Positions 54,946 through 64,000 of a stretch of 64,000 nucleotides of DNA are shown piece after piece. The translations under genes were made by a program, and so were the position numbers. Positions within the stretch are counted from its first letter, which is position 1; each line of letters begins with the position of its first letter. The notes beneath the pieces are model-generated. The model was not told the DNA's origin and made no database searches. It saw only the letters and a program-made list of their open reading frames with translations. The DNA lies in contig BPJU01000001.1 in NCBI GenBank assembly GCA_026004775.1, positions 310,001 through 374,000 of the forward strand. The letters run 5' to 3'. The DNA is from Pirellulaceae bacterium (GTDB lineage Bacteria > Planctomycetota > Planctomycetia > Pirellulales > Pirellulaceae).

Positions 54946-56733
54946 CTAACGCCCGGCACCGCCTGGAGGCGGTACCACCCGGATGGCCAGTTCCTCCAAT
55001 TGGCGGCTGTCGACCGGCGAGGGAGCCTCCGTCATCAGGTCGGTCGCCTTTTGCGTCTTGGGAAAAGCGATGCAATCCCGAATGTTATCCAGTCCGGCAA
55101 ACAGCATCACCAGCCGGTCCACCCCCAAGGCGATCCCGCCATGCGGCGGTGCCCCGTAGCGAAGGGCATCCAGGAGAAATCCGAACCGCTGCCGGGCAGC
55201 CTCAGGACTCATCCCCAACAACCCGAAGACGCGCTGTTGCAACTGAGCATCATGGATACGGATGGTGCCACCGCCGGCCTCAAAGCCGTTGATCACCAGA
55301 TCATACGCTTGTGCTCGGCATCGAGCCGGGTCGGTTTCCAGGTACGGCAGGTCTTGGGGGCGGGGGGCGGTGAACGGGTGATGCATCGCCGTCCATCGCT
55401 GCTCCTGCTCGTCCCACTCGAACATCGGAAACTCCACCACCCACGAAAAATGCATCGCGCCCGGCGGGATTAAGCTGAGATCGGCCGCCACGCGCTTGCG
55501 CAGGCCGTAAAGAGTTTTGCACGTGATCATCCACTGGTCGGCGCTTAAGAGCAACAGGTCGCCGGGCGCTGCGTCAAACCGCCGGGCCAACTCCTGCAAT
55601 TGACCCGGTTCGAAATTCTTCGCGGTAGGGGCCCAAAGAGTCCCATCACTTTCGACGCGGAACCAGGCCAGCCCCTTGGCTCCGAAGTCGTGCTTGACAA
55701 ATTCGGTGAGCTCGTCGAGCAGCTTCCGCGAATAATAGGCTGCCCCTCCGGGAGCTTTAATCCCGCGCACGAATCCGCCCTGTTCGACCGCTTCGCGGAA
55801 AACGCGGAAGGAACAATTCCGAGCCCAATCGGTAACGTCGACGATTTCGATCGAACAGCGCAAGTCCGGCGCATCATGGCCGAACCGCGCCATGGCTTCA
55901 TCATAGGTGAGCCGCGGCAGCGGCAGCGAAAGCTCCATACCCAAGATTTCGCGCGCCAGCCGCGCCATCAGTCCGTCGATCACGCCGATCACATCCTCAG
56001 CATCGACAAACGACATCTCCAGGTCCAACTGGGTGAATTCCGGCTGCCGGTCCGCCCGCAGATCCTCGTCCCGGAAACAACGAGCGATCTGAACATACCG
56101 GTCGAAACCGGCGATCATCAGGATCTGCTTGTAAAGTTGCGGGGACTGGGGCAGTGCGTAGAATTGGCCTGGGTAGATGCGGCTCGGCACGAGGTAATCA
56201 CGAGCACCTTCGGGCGTGCTGCGTCCGAGCATCGGCGTCTCAACATCCACAAATCCCAGTTCGTCGAAGTAATCCCGGATCAGTTTCACAATCCGGCTGC
56301 GCAACATCAGTGTCTGCTGCATCGCTGGCCGCCGCAGGTCCAGATAGCGGTATTTCAACCGCACATCCTCGCCCGGCAAGTTCCCCTTGGTGGGCAAGAA
56401 CGGGGGTGTTTCCGAGCGGTTGAGCACTTCCAGCCGCTCGGCACGAAGCTCGATCTGTCCGGTGGCCAGCTTCGGGTTGTGTTGGCCGGCGGGGCGTTCC
56501 AGCACGGTGCCCTCGACCTGGATCACATCTTCGCTGCGCAACCGGGACGCCGCCTCCAGCAGCTCAGCGCCGCTTTGAACCTCAAACACTACCTGGGTGA
56601 TTCCATACCGGTCGCGCAGATCAATAAACACGCCTCGACCATGATCGCGCTTGCTGTCGACCCATCCGGCCAGCGTCACCCGCTGGCGGACATGCTCGAT
56701 GCGTAGTTCTCCGCAGTTATGTGTTCGTAACAA
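54946..56733 (-). CDS. aspS: Aspartyl-tRNA synthetase
   Basis: A 595-residue class II synthetase with an N-terminal OB-fold anticodon-binding domain (W-V-D-S-K-R-D-H-G), motif 2 (C-F-R-D-E-D-L-R), a bacterial GAD insert and motif 3 (G-I-A-L-G-V-D-R-L-V-M-L). It charges tRNA-Asp with aspartate; with the GAD insert this is the bacterial form, which may be non-discriminating. It lies upstream of sufS on the same strand and about 40 bases downstream of miaA. Confidence 0.97.
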   Translation of the reverse strand: MLRTHNCGELRIEHVRQRVTLAGWVDSKRDHGRGVFIDLRDRYGITQVVFEVQSGAELLEAASRLRSEDVIQVEGTVLERPAGQHNPKLATGQIELRAERLEVLNRSETPPFLPTKGNLPGEDVRLKYRYLDLRRPAMQQTLMLRSRIVKLIRDYFDELGFVDVETPMLGRSTPEGARDYLVPSRIYPGQFYALPQSPQLYKQILMIAGFDRYVQIARCFRDEDLRADRQPEFTQLDLEMSFVDAEDVIGVIDGLMARLAREILGMELSLPLPRLTYDEAMARFGHDAPDLRCSIEIVDVTDWARNCSFRVFREAVEQGGFVRGIKAPGGAAYYSRKLLDELTEFVKHDFGAKGLAWFRVESDGTLWAPTAKNFEPGQLQELARRFDAAPGDLLLLSADQWMITCKTLYGLRKRVAADLSLIPPGAMHFSWVVEFPMFEWDEQEQRWTAMHHPFTAPRPQDLPYLETDPARCRAQAYDLVINGFEAGGGTIRIHDAQLQQRVFGLLGMSPEAARQRFGFLLDALRYGAPPHGGIALGVDRLVMLFAGLDNIRDCIAFPKTQKATDLMTEAPSPVDSRQLEELAIRVVPPPGGAGR

Positions 56734-56771
56734 GGTCGGGTACCTCCGTTCCGTCAGGTAAAACCCGGATT

Positions 56772-57773
56772 TTAGTGGCCGGGACGATCGGCGCGAAGCG
56801 AGGCAGAGGCGAGGATGCGGTCGACCACCGCGTCCAAAGGTTCGTTTTCAGACATCGCCACCGGCCTGCACTCGCTCATTTGACGGAACCATGTTTCTTG
56901 ACGGCGGGCGAACTGACGAGTACGGATGGTCACGGCCCGAATCGTCTCTTCCCATGAAAGCTCGCCGGCCAGGTGCTGCTGCACCTCCCGATAGCCGACG
57001 GCCTGCGACGCGGTACGGCCCAGCCTGCCGTAGCGTTCGAGCAGCCGCCGCACTTCGTCGACCAAACCGGCTTCGAACATCCCCTGCACCCGGCGCTCGA
57101 TCCGTGCGTGCAGCAGCGGTCGAGGCCAACTCAGCACAAATACACGGCACTCCTCGGCCGGCCGACCCTCCTCGAATTGCAACTGCTGGTGGCTGATGGG
57201 CCGGCCCGTCAGGTGGAAGACCTCCAAAGCTCGTATAATGCGCCGCAGGTCGTGCGGGTGCAACTTCGCCGCGGCCAGCGGATCGATCAGGGCCAGTTGG
57301 CGATGGAGTGCCTCAACTCCCAGCCGCTTTGCCTCGCGCTCCGCCTGCCGGCGAAACTCCCAATCCGGCGGCGGGCCTGGATATAACCCGCGTGTCAGTG
57401 CCTTAAGATACAGCGGCGTTCCGCCCACAAACAGCGGCACCTTGCCGCGCGAGCGTACCTCGGCGGCCGTCCGATGTGCCAGCCGCAAGTACTCCGAAAC
57501 GCTGAACTCCTCCGTCGGATCAACGATATCCAACAGATGGTGGGGTACGCATCGGCGTAACTCGGCCGGCGGCTTGGCCGTGCCGATGTCCATGCCTCGA
57601 TAGATCGCCATCGAGTCCATCGAGAGGATTTCCGCACCCAGGCGCTCCGCCAGCCGCATGCCGACCGAGGTCTTGCCGGCTGCCGTAGGGCCGGTCAAGA
57701 ACCAGGCGTCTTCCAACGGTGGAAAGCTCTGTTCGTCACTGGGCGTTTCTACGAATGCCGCACTGTCACTCAT
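56772..57773 (-). CDS. miaA: tRNA dimethylallyltransferase MiaA
   Basis: A 333-residue protein with the P-loop G-P-T-A-A-G-K-T, the D-S-M-A-I-Y-R-G-M-D-I-G-T-A-K-P segment and the late R-R-Q-x-T-W-F region. It adds a dimethylallyl group to A37 of tRNAs that read UNN codons. GGAG six bases before the ATG at 57773 supports this start. Upstream in-frame ATGs at 57788, 57851 and 57950 would add an N-terminal stretch unlike the family. Confidence 0.93.
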   Translation of the reverse strand: MSDSAAFVETPSDEQSFPPLEDAWFLTGPTAAGKTSVGMRLAERLGAEILSMDSMAIYRGMDIGTAKPPAELRRCVPHHLLDIVDPTEEFSVSEYLRLAHRTAAEVRSRGKVPLFVGGTPLYLKALTRGLYPGPPPDWEFRRQAEREAKRLGVEALHRQLALIDPLAAAKLHPHDLRRIIRALEVFHLTGRPISHQQLQFEEGRPAEECRVFVLSWPRPLLHARIERRVQGMFEAGLVDEVRRLLERYGRLGRTASQAVGYREVQQHLAGELSWEETIRAVTIRTRQFARRQETWFRQMSECRPVAMSENEPLDAVVDRILASASLRADRPGH

Positions 57774-57967
57774 GTTCGACTCCGTCATCCACCCCGCCGG
57801 GGCGACCTGCCCGTCGCGCAGGCTCGCCGGGCCGCCGGCCGTGGTCGGCATGCCTCCACTCCGTTGCAGCGTGGGGCTTGCCATCCTACCATGAAAACAG
57901 CATCGGACGCCGGTCGGCAACCGGAGATGTCCAACCCAGCCTTTCTCCAAGCAGCAGGAACCGTTAA

Positions 57968-58309
57968 ATGAGTTCTCCCGAGCCGCAAACCGTGGTACAT
58001 CGTTTGATGGAGGTGATTCTGGATCGGAAGGCGAATCCGCCGGCCCGTTCCTACACGGCGGAGCTTCTCCGCGGAGGTGTGGCCCGCATTACGGGCAAGA
58101 TCCTGGAGGAGGCGGAAGAGGTGGTGGAGGCGGCTGCCGAACCGGGAAGTTCCGGCCGCCAACATCTGGTGGGCGAAGTGGCTGACCTCATCTATCATCT
58201 GTTAGTGCTGTTGGCGGCAGTCGACGCCCACTGGCGCGATGTGGAACAAGTGTTGTCTCAACGATTCGGAATATCAGGACTGGACGAAAAGGAGTCGCGC
58301 GGTCGATGA
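57968..58309 (+). CDS. hisE: Phosphoribosyl-ATP pyrophosphatase HisE
   Basis: A 113-residue all-helical MazG-like protein with T-A-E-L-L-R-G-G, the metal-binding E-E-A-E-E-V-V-E-A and G-E-V-A-D-L-I-Y-H-L-L-V. It catalyses the second step of histidine synthesis, hydrolysing phosphoribosyl-ATP. AGGA lies 9 bases ahead of the ATG. Its stop overlaps the hisG start by 4 bases, so the two are co-translated. Confidence 0.93.
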   Translation: MSSPEPQTVVHRLMEVILDRKANPPARSYTAELLRGGVARITGKILEEAEEVVEAAAEPGSSGRQHLVGEVADLIYHLLVLLAAVDAHWRDVEQVLSQRFGISGLDEKESRGR

Positions 58310-59161
58310 ACCGTAACTTACGGATCGGTGTGCCGAGCAAAGGACGCTTGTCGGATATAACGGTCGAGCTTTTCAAGCAGGCCGGGTTGAGTTTCCGGCG
58401 GCAGGAGCGGAGCTTGTTTGCCCGGGTGAGCGAACTGCCGGCCGATATCACTTTCTTGCGGACCGAAGACATACCGGTACTATGTGCCGAGGGGGCTATC
58501 GACCTGGGGGTCACCGGCAGCGACCTGGTGGAGGAATCGCAAGCCGATGTGGAAACGCGACTCTCTCTGGGTGTGGGCCGGTGCCGGCTGGCGATCTGCG
58601 TCCCGGAGGAATCCACCATCGCGCACGTCCAACAACTCCAGGGCTGCCGCATCGCCACCAGCTTCCCGCGAATCACCCGCCGCTACCTCGACCAACACCA
58701 GGTGGATGCCCACCTGGTAGCCCTTTCCGGCTCGGTCGAAGTGATGGTGGCTCTCGGCGTAGCCGATGCGATCGTCGATCTGGTGGAAACCGGCAGTACC
58801 CTGGCTGCCAACCGACTGCGTATCTTCGATGAGTTGGGTGAATACGAAACGGTCGTCATCCAAAACCGGCAAAAGCGTTTTTCGGAGCAGGCCGACCGCA
58901 TCTTGCGGCGATTGGAAGGAGTGGTCATTGCTCGTAGTTATTCGTTGTTGGAATACAATATCCCGCGCTCCAAATTAGCCAGAGGCGGAAAAAATTACGC
59001 CGGGCTATCACTCGCCTACTATCAATTCACTGGAAGACCCCGATTGGTGTGCTGTTCAAGTGATGGTAAAACGCAATGAAGTAATAGAAGTTATGGAAAA
59101 ACTAGAGGCGTTGGGGGCCACGGCTATCCTGGAAACCCAAATCAACAATTGCCGCTTGTAG
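58306..59161 (+). CDS. hisG: ATP phosphoribosyltransferase HisG (long form), with one frameshift
   Basis: The first enzyme of histidine synthesis, joining ATP and PRPP. The N-terminal catalytic domain reads normally, including G-V-P-S-K-G-R-L and the PRPP-binding E-T-G-S-T-L. Near 58985 the frame changes: the annotated frame runs out at 59079, while the +1 frame gives A-E-K-I-T-P-G and then V-M-V-K-R-N-E-V-I-E-V, a typical HisG C-terminal regulatory domain ending at 59161. Removing one G from AGAGGCGG joins both parts into a protein of about 284 residues, the usual long-form length. This looks like a sequence error, not gene loss. Confidence 0.88.
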
Positions 59162-59196
59162 TAGAATGTGACCTTCCCAGTACAAGGAACTCCTTG

Positions 59197-60249
59197 ATGT
59201 TACGCGTTGGAATCGCCGGCATTGGTTTTATGGGTTGGATCCATTGGCTGGCCTATCAGCGGGTGAAAGATTGCCGCGTTGTCGCTATCTGCACCCGCGA
59301 TCCCCGCAAACGCAGCGGCGACTGGACCGGAATCCGCGGGAATTTTGGTCCACCGGGTGAAAAAGTGGATCTCTCGGGAGTAAGGGCATACGCGGAGCTG
59401 TCAGAACTGTTGGCGGACCAGGAAGTTGACCTGGTCGATATCTGCTTGCCGCCGTATTTGCATGAGGCGGCGGCCGTAGAGTCCGTCCGGAGCGGCAAAC
59501 ACGTTTTCGTGGAAAAACCGCTGGGGCTGAATGCCGACCAATGCCGCAGAATCGTGCAAGCTGCTGAAGCGAGTCAGCGGCTGGTTCTGGTAGGGCACGT
59601 TCTGCCGTTCTTTCCCGAATACGCTTATGCTCGCCAGGCAATCCAGCAAGGTACTTACGGGAAACTTCTTGGCGGTAATTTCAAACGTATCATCTCCGAG
59701 CCGGAGTGGCTGCCCGATTTCTTCGATCCGAACCGCATCGGCGGGCCTCTTATCGACTTGCACGTGCACGATGCCCACTGGATACGTTTTTTGTTCGGAA
59801 TGCCACAGGCTGTCGCCTCACAAGGGCGATGCCGCGGTGAAGTAGTCGAATATTGCACGTCGCTATTCTACTATCATGAAGGTAATTACGCGGTATCGTC
59901 TGTCTGTGGAGTCATCCGCCAGCAGGGCCGCCCATTTACGCATGGATTTGAAATTCATTGCGAACGCGCCACATTGCAATATGAGTTCGCAGTCATCGAT
60001 GGGAAGCCGCGGATGCTCATACCGCTGACGGTCTATCATGCCGACGGGCGCACCGAGGAGCCCGCTCTGGGAAGCGGTGACCCGGTCGACGCATTCGTGG
60101 CGGAAGTGACCGAAGTACGCGACGCCGTGGCCAGCGGCCAGCCATCGCAGCTGCTGGGAGGTGATCTGGCACGCGATGCGATCATCCTCTGCCAATGCCA
60201 AAGCGATTCGGTCCGCCAACAGAAAATCGTAACCGTGCCGGCCGGATAG
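59197..60249 (+). CDS. Gfo/Idh/MocA family oxidoreductase
   Basis: A 350-residue protein. The N-terminal Rossmann fold has G-I-A-G-I-G-F-M-G for NAD(P) binding, the E-K-P motif lies near residue 103, and a C-terminal GFO_IDH_MocA domain has the L-H-V-H-D segment that often binds substrate. The ATG at 59197 has AAGGA 8 bases ahead; an upstream ATG at 59149 lies within hisG. Members oxidise or epimerise sugars and related polyols; the substrate is not predictable here. It follows hisG by 35 bases. Confidence 0.85.
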   Translation: MLRVGIAGIGFMGWIHWLAYQRVKDCRVVAICTRDPRKRSGDWTGIRGNFGPPGEKVDLSGVRAYAELSELLADQEVDLVDICLPPYLHEAAAVESVRSGKHVFVEKPLGLNADQCRRIVQAAEASQRLVLVGHVLPFFPEYAYARQAIQQGTYGKLLGGNFKRIISEPEWLPDFFDPNRIGGPLIDLHVHDAHWIRFLFGMPQAVASQGRCRGEVVEYCTSLFYYHEGNYAVSSVCGVIRQQGRPFTHGFEIHCERATLQYEFAVIDGKPRMLIPLTVYHADGRTEEPALGSGDPVDAFVAEVTEVRDAVASGQPSQLLGGDLARDAIILCQCQSDSVRQQKIVTVPAG

Positions 60250-60520
60250 GTTCCGAACGGATACCCGCCGGTTATAGGCCGGCCGGATCAAGTCGCTGGC
60301 GCGGCACTCGCTGGCAATGGCCCGAATCGGCCCGAGGCGCAGACGGGGCCTCGAACAACGACTTCAGGGACAATTCCCGCTGGCTGTATGAGGTCCGGCA
60401 GGTGGGCGGTCGGAGGTCAGCCCGAACACAGTTTCCGGGCGCGGCGGGAAGCGAACCGCAGCGCTACGATGTAGAATGACTTTCAAGTAGTGCCACCCTT
60501 TCTTGGTGAGGAACCGGAAT

Positions 60521-61627
60521 ATGGCTCCCAGCTATCGAGTCGCCGTCATTGGGCACACGGGGCGCGGCAATTACGGCCATGGAATCGACACCGTGTGGCG
60601 CGACCTGCCGGAATGCCGCGTTGTGGCAGTGGCCGATCCGGACCCGCAAGGCCGAAAACAGGCCGTAGCGCGCCTGGGCGACGTGCGCGCCTTTGATGAC
60701 TACCGCGCCATGCTCGATGAGGTGAAACCCGACATCGTAGCGATCTGCCCCAGGTGGATCGACCAACATTGTGCCATGGTGCTGGCGGCAGCCGAGCGGG
60801 GCTGTCACATCTACATGGAAAAACCGATGTGCCGTGATCTGGCAGAAGCCGACCAGATGGTCGAAGCGTGCCGCCGTCACCGAGTAAAGCTGGCTCTGGC
60901 CCATCAGACTCGCTACAGCCCGCGACTGCATGTGGTCCGAGAAATGATTGCCGATGGAGCCATTGGCGAGGTGGTCGAGTTGCGCGGAAGGGGAAAAGAA
61001 GATTCCCGCGGGGGAGCCGAAGACCTGTGGGTGCTGGGAAGCCATGTGTTCAACTTGATGCACGTCCTGGCAGGTGAGCCGCTGTGGTGCTTCGCCACCG
61101 TCCAGCAGGGTGAACGTCCCGCCACGCTTCAGGATCTTCGCCCGGGAAACGAAGGAATCCGCTGGCTGCTGGGCGACCGGCTACAGGCGATGTATGGATT
61201 GGCCGGCGGCGCCACCGCCTATTTTGGGTCTCGCAAGAACGGCCAGGGCAACCGGTTCGGCCTTCAGATCTTCGGCACAAAAGGGATTATCGAGATCCTC
61301 ACCGGCTATTTACCTGCGGTGTACTACCTGCCGGACCCGCACTGGTCACCCGGCCGTAGCGGTGCCCGATGGATTCCGGTCTCATCGCAAGGACCAGGAA
61401 AACCGGAGCCCCTGGCCGATGGCGGCTTGCATGCCGGCAACGTGCTGGCTTGCCGGGACCTTCTTGCCGCTATCCAGGAAGATCGGGAACCGGAGTGCAA
61501 CGTCTTGGAAGGCCGTGTGACGATCGAGATGATCCAGGCGGTGTTTGCGTCCCATTTAAAAAACGCACCGGTGAAGATCCCGCTGGAAGAGCGTCGCGAC
61601 CCGCTCGACGTAGCCAAGAACTCTTGA
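60521..61627 (+). CDS. Gfo/Idh/MocA family oxidoreductase
   Basis: A 368-residue protein with a glycine-rich V-A-V-I-G-H-T-G-R-G-N-Y-G nucleotide-binding loop, an E-K-P-M-C motif, and the family C-terminal domain (G-T-K-G-I-I-E-I). GAGGA about 8 bases ahead of the ATG at 60521 supports the start; a GTG at 60503 overlaps that site. It differs strongly from the preceding copy, so the pair is not a recent duplication. A 271-base gap separates the two; no gene or clear promoter was found in it. Confidence 0.85.
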   Translation: MAPSYRVAVIGHTGRGNYGHGIDTVWRDLPECRVVAVADPDPQGRKQAVARLGDVRAFDDYRAMLDEVKPDIVAICPRWIDQHCAMVLAAAERGCHIYMEKPMCRDLAEADQMVEACRRHRVKLALAHQTRYSPRLHVVREMIADGAIGEVVELRGRGKEDSRGGAEDLWVLGSHVFNLMHVLAGEPLWCFATVQQGERPATLQDLRPGNEGIRWLLGDRLQAMYGLAGGATAYFGSRKNGQGNRFGLQIFGTKGIIEILTGYLPAVYYLPDPHWSPGRSGARWIPVSSQGPGKPEPLADGGLHAGNVLACRDLLAAIQEDREPECNVLEGRVTIEMIQAVFASHLKNAPVKIPLEERRDPLDVAKNS

Positions 61628-61728
61628 ACCGGCCGTTGGAACGCGAGAGCGAGTCAGGGTGCCATGGGCCTCGGCCCGTTGTAAAATCCAAACAAGATCG
61701 GCCTGTGCGCGTGCACCATGCCACCCGG

Positions 61729-64000
<2,272 letters not shown>

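Overview
The window looks like a planctomycete chromosome, probably of the Pirellulales type. The evidence is the paired DUF1552 and DUF1592-family genes, a second Planctomycete-type cytochrome c protein (DUF1549/DUF1553) running off the right edge, an SbcD/YhaN-like pair, two Gfo/Idh/MocA oxidoreductases, a FlgI-like lipoprotein, and high GC with frequent GTG starts. This assignment rests on gene families read by eye, not on a database search.

Layout. 1-3320: ferrous iron uptake (two FeoA proteins, FeoB, a Cys-rich FeoB-associated protein), preceded by a sigma70-like promoter and a 19-bp palindrome. 3322-8801: a copper-type P-type ATPase on the minus strand, diverging from a thioredoxin-like/PDZ protein and a DUF318-type permease. 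8817-15686: minus-strand secreted proteins (DUF1552, DUF1592 cytochrome, alpha/alpha-toroid protein with CxxCH). 16121-21441: a three-gene exporter (ABC transporter, HlyD-like adaptor, TolC-like outer membrane protein). 21656-31958: a ten-gene minus-strand type III-D CRISPR-Cas effector operon with HD-less Cas10, Csx10, Csx19, four Cas7-like RAMP proteins, two small helical proteins, and a large CARF-HEPN protein with a second CARF-like domain. It has no cas1, cas2, cas6 or CRISPR array in view. 32655-33847: a GC-rich tandem array of about 128-bp units built on a near-palindromic 13-mer. 34080-34600: a decayed gene carrying a short copy of smc sequence. 34875-41100: a small secreted protein, SMC and a FlgI-like lipoprotein. 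41379-46260: the SbcD/YhaN-like pair. 46297-53362: membrane and glycosylation genes. 53585-61627: housekeeping genes sufS, aspS, miaA, hisE and hisG, then two oxidoreductases.

How the genes fit together. Cas10 keeps its GGDD palm motif, so it should make cyclic oligoadenylate on target recognition. The adjacent CARF-HEPN protein is the natural receiver and RNase, and its C-terminal CARF-like domain could degrade the messenger. The crRNA source must lie elsewhere in the genome.

A caution on sequence quality. hisG and four genes between 46.3 and 53.4 kb read as intact proteins once one-base shifts are allowed. In the cases I could resolve, the shift is one C or G gained or lost in a short run. 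These look more like sequence or assembly errors than real gene loss, so their frames should not be over-interpreted.
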